NCBI GenBank assembly: GCA_964645985.1
Contig: CAZYCC010000036.1
Location: 1-17,039, forward strand
Direction of reading: 5' to 3'
DNA from: CAZYCC01 sp964645985
GTDB taxonomy: Bacteria > Bacillota > Clostridia > Oscillospirales > CAG-272
Length of the DNA stretch: 17,039 nt
The notes below the pieces were generated by a model, which saw nothing but the letters and a program-made list of their open reading frames with translations, was not told where the DNA came from and did not search any database. The position numbers were made by a program, and so were the translations under genes. This document shows, piece by piece, positions 1 to 6,279 of this stretch (its first letter is position 1; each line of letters starts with the position of its first letter).

Positions 1-40
1 CACAGCCCCCCATCCTTGGCCGCTTCTCGAGAGAGCCGGG

Positions 41-68
41 GGAGGGCTCTTTCGGAAAAGAGTCCTCC
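41..68. repeat. 12-bp stem hairpin
   Basis: GGAGGGCTCTTT (41-52) pairs with AAAGAGTCCTCC (57-68) through one G-U pair around a four-base loop, CGGA. Neither strand has a T-run directly after the stem, so it is not a canonical intrinsic terminator. Confidence 0.6.
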
Positions 69-82
69 TCGGGGACCGCGAG

Positions 83-99
83 GTGGCGGCTCCCGCCAC
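83..99. repeat. 7-bp perfect inverted repeat, 3-nt loop
   Basis: GTGGCGG (83-89) and CCGCCAC (93-99) flank CTC. It lies 15 bp beyond the larger hairpin at 41-68 and is part of the contig-edge repeat cluster. Confidence 0.5.
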
Positions 100-141
100 G
101 ATAATAGTAGATACGGCTCGCCGCAGTGGAAATGACCGTGC

Positions 142-222
142 GGCAGTGGGGCTTCCCCGAAAACTATATTTAGGAACGGCAGTTCTCCTCACGACAAGGG
201 CAGTGGAGTTTCCCGAAAACTA
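142..222. repeat. Imperfect direct repeat, two copies
   Basis: The segments at about 142-166 and 199-222 share GGCAGTGG, then a short C/T-rich stretch ending CCCGAAAACTA. A further partial GCAGTGGA occurs at 123-130. The function is unknown. Confidence 0.55.
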
Positions 223-242
223 ACCCTTAGAGGTAGCAGTCG

Positions 243-323
243 AAATTTCGACAAAGCGCGCTCGCTCCACACTCCCTTCCCCCGCAGCGGTGCAGTTCAA
301 ATCTCGACAACACGCGCTCGCCC
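243..323. repeat. Imperfect direct repeat, two copies
   Basis: About 25 bp at 243-267 recur at 299-323. Both carry AAATTTCGACAA or AAATCTCGACAA followed by a CGCGCTCGC core. The copies lie 56 bp apart, just upstream of the promoter at 362-390. Confidence 0.55.
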
Positions 324-361
324 GGCTATAGCGGGAAAGCGCCCCACTCATGCGCTTTCTC

Positions 362-390
362 TTGACAGGGCGGGGCGTTTCTGCTATACT
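362..390 (+). promoter_or_regulatory. Sigma-A promoter of the ROK-like gene
   Basis: TTGACA at 362-367 and TATACT at 385-390 are separated by exactly 17 bp. Transcription should start near 397, giving a leader of about 20 nt that holds the GGGAGG ribosome binding site before the ATG at 416. Confidence 0.9.
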
Positions 391-415
391 GAGTGTGTCT
401 ATTTCGGGAGGTTTT

Positions 416-1774
416 ATGAGTTCGCTTTCTTTCACATCGCCGGTGCTGGAGCCGGAGTTTTTGCCGCTCGGGCGGTTTCTTTGCGAGGTCGAGAGCGAGG
501 GGCGGGAGCCAATCGCTGTTGCCGTCGCGCGCGAGGGGGGCAACGTCGCCGTCTATGAAGGAAAAATCGGCGGCAGCGAGGAGACCTTTGCGCGCGACTG
601 CCGCTATGTCGAGCGCATTGTCAAGTTTTTGCTGTGGGCGGCGGGGGGCTATCGCGTCACGGTCTGTGGGAACTCCCGCGTCGCCGCGGCGGTCGGCGCG
701 CACTACACCCCCGGCGGCGCGCGCGACTTTGACGTGCGCACGATGTCGGGGGTCTACGAGCAGCCCTTCGTCTTTGCAAATGTTCCCTACGATGAGCGGC
801 CCGTCCCGCGCTCCTCTCCGCGCGCTATCGGCGGGCACACCGCGGGCTGCCGCATCGGCTTTGACGCCGGCGGATCGGATATGAAGGTCAGCGCGGTGAT
901 CGACGGGGAGGTCGTCTTCTCGCAGGAGGTCGTTTGGTCTCCGAAGACCGAGAGCGACCCCGCCTATCATTTTCGCCACATCGTTAGCGCAATGCGCCTC
1001 GCGAAAGAGCACCTGCCGCGCGTCGACGCGATCGGCATCTCCTCGGCGGGCATTTATGTCGACAACCATACCCGCCTCGCCTCGCTCTTCAAAGAAGTTT
1101 CCCCTGCCGATTTTGACGCGCAAGTACGCGACATCTACGCGCGCGCCTGCGAGGAGGTCGCGCCCGGGGTGCCCTTCGCCGTCGCCAACGACGGGGATGT
1201 CTCGGCGCTCGCCGGAGCGATGGAGCTGCATGAGGGACGGCTCGTCGGCCTTGCGATGGGGACGAGCGAGGCGGTCGGCTATGTCGATGCGTCCGGCAAC
1301 ATCACCGGGCAGCTGAACGAGCTGGCATTCGCGCCAATCGACGTCAACCCCGCGGCGTCGGTCGACCCGTGGTCGGGGGACGCGGGGGTCGGCGCGACCT
1401 ATCTCTCGCAGGACGGGGTGGTGCGGCTCTGCCCACGCGCGGGAATCGAGCTGCCCGAGGGAATTTCCCCGGCGAACGCGCTCAAACAGGTTCAAGCCCT
1501 CGCCGAGGAGGAGGACGCGCGCGCGCTGCGCATCTACGAGAGTATCGGCTGCTATCTCGCGCACGCGATCGGCACCTATGCGCATTTTTACGACATCCGG
1601 CACCTCATGCTGCTCGGGCGCGTCTCGTCCGGGCGCGGGGGCGAGGTTCTCGTGGAGACCTGCCGGCAGGTGCTCTCGAGCGACTATCCCGCGCTGCCGG
1701 TCGACATCCTCCTCCCGAGCGACCGCTTCCGCCGCGTCGGTCAATCGATCGCCGCCGCCTCGCTCGCGCAGTAA
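416..1774 (+). CDS. ROK/ASKHA-type sugar-kinase-like protein, 452 aa
   Basis: The protein resembles a ROK-family sugar kinase of the actin-like ATPase superfamily. A phosphate-1 motif, IGFDAGGSDMKVSAV, sits at residues 147-161. VANDGDVSALAG at 256-267 carries the likely catalytic Asp259. A phosphate-2 motif, GLAMGTSEAVGYV, is at 278-290. About 140 residues precede the kinase core and are unlike the usual ROK N terminus. I do not see the CxCGxxGCxE zinc motif of typical ROK kinases, so substrate and activity are uncertain. The ATG at 416 is chosen over an upstream in-frame ATG at 350 because it follows a GGGAGG site and lies inside the transcript from the promoter at 362-390; the 350 start lies upstream of that promoter. 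It stands alone, and no terminator is obvious downstream. It could be a sugar kinase, a sensor or a regulator without a DNA-binding domain. Confidence 0.85.
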   Translation: MSSLSFTSPVLEPEFLPLGRFLCEVESEGREPIAVAVAREGGNVAVYEGKIGGSEETFARDCRYVERIVKFLLWAAGGYRVTVCGNSRVAAAVGAHYTPGGARDFDVRTMSGVYEQPFVFANVPYDERPVPRSSPRAIGGHTAGCRIGFDAGGSDMKVSAVIDGEVVFSQEVVWSPKTESDPAYHFRHIVSAMRLAKEHLPRVDAIGISSAGIYVDNHTRLASLFKEVSPADFDAQVRDIYARACEEVAPGVPFAVANDGDVSALAGAMELHEGRLVGLAMGTSEAVGYVDASGNITGQLNELAFAPIDVNPAASVDPWSGDAGVGATYLSQDGVVRLCPRAGIELPEGISPANALKQVQALAEEEDARALRIYESIGCYLAHAIGTYAHFYDIRHLMLLGRVSSGRGGEVLVETCRQVLSSDYPALPVDILLPSDRFRRVGQSIAAASLAQ

Positions 1775-2110
1775 AATTGAGTAAGGCAGGAGCGCTGTGA
1801 GAAGACACCCTCGGGGGAGGAGAAACGTTGCCCTCTTTTTGCTAAAGGAGAAGACTGGCACGCGCCACGACACTTCGGTTGTACACGTTCGTGACGCCGC
1901 TTTTCCCGTCTATAGACGGCTTGCCCGACTTTGCTAACTTCGCCGACTTCGCCGGTTCCATCGGCTTTGCCGCGAAATCCCCCTGTTTCCCGACAAGACC
2001 CCGCCGCACGAGCGAATAGTTCTGCACTTCTGCCGAGCGGAGCGCCGCGCGGTGTTCTTCTCGGATCCTTTTTCGGGGAAAACCGCCCCTTCCTCTCTTT
2101 TGGGTGAGCT
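1775..2110. other. 336-bp gap with a palindrome and short tandem repeats
   Basis: I see no supportable gene. The gap contains a perfect 14-bp palindrome (CCGTCTATAGACGG, 1906-1919) and directly next to it six degenerate 9-bp units (1919-1972). A 61-codon leftward frame at 1842-2027 would encode a Lys/Ala/Ser-rich repeat from these units, but it has no convincing start context. No clear promoter for the gene at 2111 is visible. Confidence 0.55.
1919..1972. repeat. Six degenerate 9-bp tandem units
   Basis: The units are GCTTGCCCG, ACTTTGCTA, ACTTCGCCG, ACTTCGCCG, GTTCCATCG and GCTTTGCCG. The consensus is about RCTTYGCCG. Two adjacent units (1937-1954) are identical. The array starts on the last base of the palindrome at 1906-1919. 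Confidence 0.6.
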
Positions 2111-2836
2111 ATGCGCGCTTTGACTTTTAATATTCAGCACGGGCGCAACTTCCGCACCGGCGATCTTGACCTGCCGCGCATGGCGCAGGTCATCGCCGAT
2201 AGCGGCGCCGACCTCGTCTCGCTCAACGAAGTTTACCGTTTGCGCGGCGAGGGAGGGGATCAATGCGCCGTTCTCGCGCGCCTTCTTTGCGAGAGCACCG
2301 GAGACGCGTGGCGCGGGGAGTTCGCGCGGGCGATCGATATTCGGGGCGGCGAGTATGGCAACGGCATCCTCACGCGCCTGCCGCTGCGCTCCGTGCGCGC
2401 GACCGAGATCCCCTCCCCGCCGCGCACGCACGAGGGCTACTATGAGGATCGCTGCCTGCTCGAGGCGCAGCTGAGCACGCCCCTCGGGGATCTGACCGCG
2501 CTCATCTGCCACTTTGGGCTGCAGCCGGAGGAAGGGGAGCGCGCGGTGCAGGCGATCACTCGCCTTCTCGACGGGGAACTTCACGCGCGGCGGGTCATTC
2601 TCGCGGGAGACTTCAACCTGACTCCCGACTCTCCCCTGCTCGAGCCGCTGCGCGCGCGCCTTGACGACAGCGCAGGAGCGCTCACGGGGGACGGGTTTAC
2701 CTTCCCCTCGAACGCGCCCGACCGCAAGATTGACTACATCTTTGTTTCGCGCAACCTGCGCGTGACGCGCGCAGAGGTAATTCCGGTCATCGCGTCCGAT
2801 CACCGCCCACTCCTCGCCGAGGTGGAGGCGATCTGA
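2111..2836 (+). CDS. Endonuclease/exonuclease/phosphatase family hydrolase, 241 aa
   Basis: This is a complete, metal-dependent phosphoesterase of the DNase I-like EEP superfamily. The whole catalytic set is visible in order: Asn7 in LTFNIQHG, Glu40 in VSLNEVY, GNGILTR at 83-89, His134 in LICHFGL, GDFN at 166-169, Asp208 in KIDYIFVS and the closing SDHRPL at 229-234. No signal peptide or membrane segment is seen, so it should be cytoplasmic. The family includes nucleases, sphingomyelinases and inositol phosphatases, and the substrate cannot be read from sequence. The ribosome binding site is weak (GGGTGAG two bases before the ATG), but the start fits because the first beta-strand with Asn7 follows at once. 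A strong terminator follows 17 bp after the stop codon. Confidence 0.9.
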   Translation: MRALTFNIQHGRNFRTGDLDLPRMAQVIADSGADLVSLNEVYRLRGEGGDQCAVLARLLCESTGDAWRGEFARAIDIRGGEYGNGILTRLPLRSVRATEIPSPPRTHEGYYEDRCLLEAQLSTPLGDLTALICHFGLQPEEGERAVQAITRLLDGELHARRVILAGDFNLTPDSPLLEPLRARLDDSAGALTGDGFTFPSNAPDRKIDYIFVSRNLRVTRAEVIPVIASDHRPLLAEVEAI

Positions 2837-2853
2837 GGGGTTTTTCGCACAAC

Positions 2854-2888
2854 AAAACCGCCCGGGTCAGGTGACCGGGCGGTTTTTT
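2854..2888. terminator. Intrinsic terminator, probably bidirectional
   Basis: AAAACCGCCCGG on the left pairs with CCGGGCGGTTTT on the right, extended by TCA/TGA with a single bulged G, and ends in a run of six T (2883-2888). The left arm starts with four A, so read leftwards it also ends in T. It sits between the converging hydrolase (2111-2836) and rubrerythrin genes and can serve both. Confidence 0.9.
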
Positions 2889-2918
2889 GTTTGGTTCTCG
2901 AGAAAAGAGAAGCCGCGG

Positions 2919-2955
2919 CGGAGTTTTGCCTTTTTCAAAAAAGTGCAAACTTCCG
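2919..2955. repeat. A/T-core palindrome downstream of rubrerythrin
   Basis: CGGAGTTTTGC, then CTTTTTCAAAAAAG (2930-2943), then TGCAAACTTCCG forms an imperfect inverted repeat of 37 bp. It begins 29 nt past the rubrerythrin stop codon. Similar cores follow thyA (12999-13011) and folA (13586-13597). Confidence 0.6.
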
Positions 2956-2983
2956 CCCGCCGGGGCTCCCGCTCGGCGATCCC

Positions 2984-3526
2984 TCAGTAATTCTCGGAGC
3001 GCAGCTCAAAATAGGATTGCGGATGCGCGCAGGTCGGGCAGACCTCGGGCGCGCGCTCACCGACGACGATATGTCCGCAGTTGCGGCACTCCCAGACCTT
3101 AATGGATCCGCGCGCGAAGACCTCTCCCGCCTCGAGATTGCGCAGCAAGGCGCGGTAGCGCTCCTCGTGCGACTTTTCGATCGCGCCAACAAGTCGGAAC
3201 TTCTCGGCAAGCTCGGGAAAGCCCTCCTGCTCGGCGGTGGCGGCGAAGCCCTCGTACATCTGCGTCCACTCGTAGTTTTCCCCGTCCGCCGCGGCGGCGA
3301 GGTTCTCGGCGGTCGAGCCGATGCCCTCCAGCTCCTTGCACCAGAGCTTCGCGTGTTCCTTCTCGTTCTCGGCGGTCTTCAGGAAGAGCGCGGCGATTTG
3401 CTCGTAACCCTCCTTCTTCGCCTTCGAGGCAAAGTAGGTGTACTTGTTGCGCGCCTCGCTCTCTCCGGCAAACGCCGCGCGCAGATTGCGCTCGGTCTGC
3501 GTCCCCGCGTATTTGTTCTGAGACAT
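2984..3526 (-). CDS. rbr: Rubrerythrin, 180 aa
   Basis: This is a non-haem di-iron peroxidase that reduces hydrogen peroxide to water in anaerobes, taking electrons through its own rubredoxin domain. The N-terminal four-helix ferritin-like domain carries the iron ligands: Glu22 in FAGESEARN, Glu55 and His58 in ENEKEHAKLW, the AEQEGF segment near residue 99, and Glu117 with His120 in IEKSHEERY. The C-terminal rubredoxin domain binds one iron through Cys147/Cys150 and Cys163/Cys166. The length is normal. The ATG at 3526 follows GGAGGG with a five-base spacer; an open frame continues upstream to 3667 but has no support. The gene appears to be a single unit between the shared terminator and the LytM-like gene. 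Confidence 0.97.
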   Translation of the reverse strand: MSQNKYAGTQTERNLRAAFAGESEARNKYTYFASKAKKEGYEQIAALFLKTAENEKEHAKLWCKELEGIGSTAENLAAAADGENYEWTQMYEGFAATAEQEGFPELAEKFRLVGAIEKSHEERYRALLRNLEAGEVFARGSIKVWECRNCGHIVVGERAPEVCPTCAHPQSYFELRSENY

Positions 3527-3543
3527 TTTTCCCTCCGATAAGC

Positions 3544-3571
3544 AAAATAGTGTTATGCGAAAATAATACAA
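3544..3571 (-). promoter_or_regulatory. Candidate rubrerythrin promoter
   Basis: On the minus strand TTGTAT (3566-3571) and TATTTT (3544-3549) are 16 bp apart in an A/T-rich island. The predicted start of transcription would fall almost on the ribosome binding site, which is tight, so the exact boxes may be wrong. Part of the island (about 3551-3570) is a loose TGTTAT/ATAATACA inverted repeat that could be an operator. Confidence 0.35.
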
Positions 3572-3689
3572 ATTCCCGCGCTCCCTTGCTCCCTCTCCGT
3601 CGCGGGGGGAGCGGGCGAAACCTCGCGCGGGCGACCGGGAGCGCCTCGGCGGCCGCGCGCCCCTCACGCCGCCACGCCGCTTTTTGTGA

Positions 3690-3701
3690 GAGGACGTCCT
3701 C
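3690..3701. repeat. Perfect 12-bp palindrome
   Basis: GAGGACGTCCTC lies about 50 bp past the stop codon of the LytM-like gene. No T-run follows it in the direction of that gene, so it is a poor terminator. Its role is unknown. Confidence 0.45.
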
Positions 3702-3751
3702 GCTAAGGTTTCACTGCTGCGCTTGCCTCGCGCCTTGTGCTCGCTATGCGC

Positions 3752-5593
3752 TCATTCGCCGCTCGCGGCGGAGCTGCTCGCGGCAAGGTCGCTTCCTTCG
3801 GAGCCGCTTCCTGCGGAGCTGCTTCCTGCGGAAGCGCTCATTTGCGCGGGGACGCGGGTGTCGGAGTCGTCGGCGAAGTCAACGCCGCCCTCGATCGTGC
3901 GCCGGTTAACCGGGCTGCCGAAGACCGTCAGCGCCGTGTGCGCCGAGAGATAGGTGCTGTTGTAGACCTCGCTGAAGGAGCTGCCGCCGATGTTGCCGAT
4001 CTTGTCTCCGGTCTCGAGCGTCGCGCCGACGACGATATTGCTCTCCGCCGCCGTGAGGTTCCAGTACCAGCTAAGTAGACCCAACCCGTGGTCGAGCACG
4101 ACGATGCCGCCGGTGTAGGGCGTCGAGCCGACATACACCACCTTCCCACGGTGCATTGCGTGAAGCGAAGTGTTCTTGCCGCCGGCATAGACCTCGTCGT
4201 GCGAGAGAATAGTCTTGCCGATGGAGGTGTAGTTGAGATAGCTACCGTAGACGCCGCGCAGCCCATCATAGTCGCGGCAGCCCTCCTCGAAGACCCCCGC
4301 CATATCGACGGCGGTAAAGTCGGTCGCGCCGGCGATCGTCTCGGCAAGTGAACTGTACAGCCCCGCGTAAGGGTCATCGATGACCTCGGTATCGGCGGGG
4401 ACGTAAATCTCGTTGCCGATGTTTTTACTCGGTGGGGATGCCTCTCCCGCCGCCGTGGCGGTGAAGGACATCGTGTAGACCGTCTCCTCGAGCGTCACCG
4501 TGACATTATAGGTGCAGGTGCCGTTCTGCAGGTCTCGGCTGACCGGGATGAGCGCGCGCACGCGCTCGCCGTCGCGGTAGAAGGCGGGGGTATAGGGGTA
4601 GGCGGCGTAGGTGTCCGGCTCCGATGGCGCGACACTGACCGTGCACGCGGCGGGGTCGAGGACATTCTCGCCCGAGAGGACGACCATGCCGCCCTCGGTA
4701 ACCTCCCCCCGGTTTAGATAGAACGCCGGCATTGCGTGCATTAGGCCTTTGAGCGCATAGACCGCCCGCCCGTAGCAGGCGACGCCCTCGTTCTTGAGCC
4801 ACTCGGCGGTAAGCGTCATCGTGACATCGGCGCTGCCGTCAAGGTCCACCTCGGTCATCCCGGCGAGCGTGCCCTCGTAAATCTGGTTGCCGTCCGGATC
4901 CGCGAGAGTGACCGTGAGGGCGTCGGGCGCGCGCGAGAAGTTGCAGGAGAAGCTGAGTGACAGCTCGCCCATATCATTGACGAAGAAGGTGTTCTCGAAG
5001 GCGGAGGAGGAGGCGCGGTAATCGCCGCCGTAGGTCTTGTAGTTCCAGCTGACCTCCTGCGGCGTGATGGTCTGCCCCATTGCGGTGAGGGTCGGCGGAG
5101 TGGCGCCGGCGTAGACGACTTCCGCGCGCGGGTGATTGAGCAGAGCCGCAGCCGCCGCGTCGTCGATTTGATAGGCGCCGCCGTCGGGCGAGGAGAAGGT
5201 GCAGGCGGCGGGATTTTCGGTGAGGTAGTAGGTGTAGGTCGAGTCGCGCCCGTAGACATTGTAGCGCACCGTGAAGGCGGCGGCGCCGCTCTCATCAGGG
5301 TCGGGCAGAGACGGGAGGGTCTTCGCGCCGGCGTTGGCCGCGAGGAAAAGCGAGAGCAGATCCTCGTTCTCCCCGCCGGGGGTTGCGCGGGCCTCCCCGC
5401 CGGAGGGGAAGGTGATCAGCGCCTCGCTGACGTTCTTCGTCACGAGGGAAGTTGACTCGCCGCCCGCCCAGAGCGCGGCCGCCACATATGCCGGGATGAA
5501 GAGCAGGAGAATCCCGACGATGAGCACCACCGGCGCGGACAGGCGCAGCCCGCCGATGGAGATCTTCTTGCTCTGTTTCTCGTTGTTGCTCAT
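3752..5593 (-). CDS. Membrane-anchored LytM/M23-like protein, probably catalytically dead, 613 aa
   Basis: A short cytoplasmic N terminus is followed by one membrane segment (about residues 18-43). Then comes a large extracytoplasmic region with an Ig-like stretch around 295-385 and a C-terminal LytM (M23 peptidase) fold at about 460-565, recognised from GKVVYVG, VVLDHGLGLLSWYWNL and VGATLETGDKIGNIGGSS. The metal site looks broken. Where M23 enzymes have HxxxD I see His465 without the Asp, the usual LYAHL is WYWNL, and HxH is AHTA (His552 kept, second His lost). Such degenerate LytM proteins (EnvC- and SpoIIQ-like) act as scaffolds or activators rather than hydrolases. The last 30 residues are Ser/Ala/Gly-rich. 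The start at 5593 follows a GAGG site and places the membrane helix normally. The role as regulator or scaffold is inference. Confidence 0.85.
   Translation of the reverse strand: MSNNEKQSKKISIGGLRLSAPVVLIVGILLLFIPAYVAAALWAGGESTSLVTKNVSEALITFPSGGEARATPGGENEDLLSLFLAANAGAKTLPSLPDPDESGAAAFTVRYNVYGRDSTYTYYLTENPAACTFSSPDGGAYQIDDAAAAALLNHPRAEVVYAGATPPTLTAMGQTITPQEVSWNYKTYGGDYRASSSAFENTFFVNDMGELSLSFSCNFSRAPDALTVTLADPDGNQIYEGTLAGMTEVDLDGSADVTMTLTAEWLKNEGVACYGRAVYALKGLMHAMPAFYLNRGEVTEGGMVVLSGENVLDPAACTVSVAPSEPDTYAAYPYTPAFYRDGERVRALIPVSRDLQNGTCTYNVTVTLEETVYTMSFTATAAGEASPPSKNIGNEIYVPADTEVIDDPYAGLYSSLAETIAGATDFTAVDMAGVFEEGCRDYDGLRGVYGSYLNYTSIGKTILSHDEVYAGGKNTSLHAMHRGKVVYVGSTPYTGGIVVLDHGLGLLSWYWNLTAAESNIVVGATLETGDKIGNIGGSSFSEVYNSTYLSAHTALTVFGSPVNRRTIEGGVDFADDSDTRVPAQMSASAGSSSAGSGSEGSDLAASSSAASGE
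3793..3837. repeat. Three tandem 15-bp units inside the LytM-like gene
   Basis: TTCCTTCGGAGCCGC, TTCCTGCGGAGCTGC and TTCCTGCGGAAGCGC are consecutive. On the minus strand they encode most of the low-complexity Ser/Ala/Gly tail of the LytM-like protein (SAGSS, SAGSG, SEGSD). Confidence 0.8.
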
Positions 5594-5692
5594 AAGACCT
5601 CGCGGGAAGCCCCCCGGGAAGGGAGATGAAAAGATACAGGCGCGCACCGCGCACCGCGCGCGGCAGTCCCTATTTTTCCCTTGACTACCTCT

Positions 5693-5721
5693 ATTTTACA
5701 TGATTTCGCGAAAAAAGTCAA
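5693..5721 (-). promoter_or_regulatory. Sigma-A promoter of the LytM-like gene
   Basis: On the minus strand TTGACT (5716-5721) and TAAAAT (5693-5698) are 17 bp apart. This gives a leader of about 90 nt before the ATG at 5593, containing tandem GCGCGGT repeats. Confidence 0.8.
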
Positions 5722-5800
5722 GAGGGGCGGGATCCGAGGCGCGAGAGCGCTTCGCGGGAGGAGGGCGAGTCACACATTTGTCACGGAAAGCGTGCAGATC

Positions 5801-5940
5801 GCGCGAAGCCACACCCTCCCCCCCGCGCGGGGGGAGACGCTGCGCGGATGTTGCGCGTTCTCCCGCTCATTGGGGCCGCGCGATCCCCTGCGTGGGGGCA
5901 AGCTGAGAACGTGTGTTTGAAGAATAAGAATTTTGTGTGG
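5801..5940. repeat. Palindrome-rich intergenic element
   Basis: The block holds a C7/G6 hairpin (CTCCCCC paired with GGGGGAG, about 5816-5836) and a CCCC/GGGG hairpin (about 5885-5898). It is bracketed by CCACAC (5809-5814) and GTGTGG (5935-5940). It resembles the small, structured, non-autonomous repeats found between genes in many gut Firmicutes. Only one copy is present here, so mobility cannot be shown. Confidence 0.45.
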
Positions 5941-5990
5941 TGGTTGCACTCCACGCGGAGGGCGGAGGGGCAGCTCACCATTCCCGCGCA

Positions 5991-6021
5991 AAAACAGGGT
6001 CTGCGAGGCAGACCCTGTTTT
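5991..6021 (-). terminator. Perfect 14-bp stem hairpin, likely terminator for the leftward block
   Basis: AAAACAGGGTCTGC and GCAGACCCTGTTTT are perfect complements around GAG. Read on the minus strand it ends in five T. It lies 259 bp beyond the stop of glutamate dehydrogenase, the nearest gene transcribed in that direction. In the plus direction it ends in four T with no gene before it. Confidence 0.75.
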
Positions 6022-6279
6022 GCTTGTTTACGCGACGATGCGCGCGAGGCCGCTGCGGGAGGCACTCGCACGAGGGCAGCTCCACTCGGCGAAGCCGCCC
6101 TCTCGGGAAGACTCCGGCGCGCGGAAAGACGGGAAAGCCGCCGAGGACCGCAAAGAGGGCGGCGGACACGGCGAAAGGGCATCTTGCGCGCGAGAGCGGC
6201 GCGGAACCGTCCTCGTCCCCCGCCGTCCGCTCGCGTGATTTCGCGATGGGCGCGACCTATGGCGCAGTCTACGGCACGT

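Larger units (their letters stand above)
1..361. other. Non-coding repeat-rich region at the contig edge
   Basis: I see no supportable gene here. The stretch holds two hairpins (41-68 and 83-99), two copies of a unit containing GGCAGTGG followed by CCCGAAAACTA (about 142-166 and 199-222), and two copies of a unit reading roughly AAATYTCGACAA then CGCGCTCGC (about 243-267 and 299-323). Short reading frames cross it in several phases, but none has a start with a ribosome binding site or recognisable protein content. It probably represents an intergenic repeat cluster at which assembly stopped; this last point is inference. Confidence 0.6.
5722..6279. other. 560-bp gap with palindromic element and orphan terminator-like hairpin
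   Basis: I see no supportable gene. The gap contains the palindrome-rich block at 5801-5940 and the perfect hairpin at 5991-6021. The rest (6022-6279), between the hairpin and the end of glutamate dehydrogenase, is GC-rich without a recognisable feature. Several frames of 60-300 codons cross the gap in both directions but are of the kind expected by chance in GC-rich DNA. Confidence 0.55.

Noticed and set aside
1..330. Possible CRISPR array from the paired repeats
   Set aside because: Only two copies of each unit, imperfect, with unequal spacing and no cas gene in the window.
326..1873. 515-codon open frame on the minus strand opposite the ROK-like gene
   Set aside because: It lies wholly opposite a gene with motifs, promoter and ribosome binding site. 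Long antisense frames are usual in such GC-rich coding DNA, and its content (Arg/Asp/Val-rich, no motif) is typical of a shadow.
1842..2027. 61-codon minus-strand frame with Lys/Ala/Ser repeats
   Set aside because: It has no clear promoter or ribosome binding site. The repeats are explained by the 9-bp DNA units.
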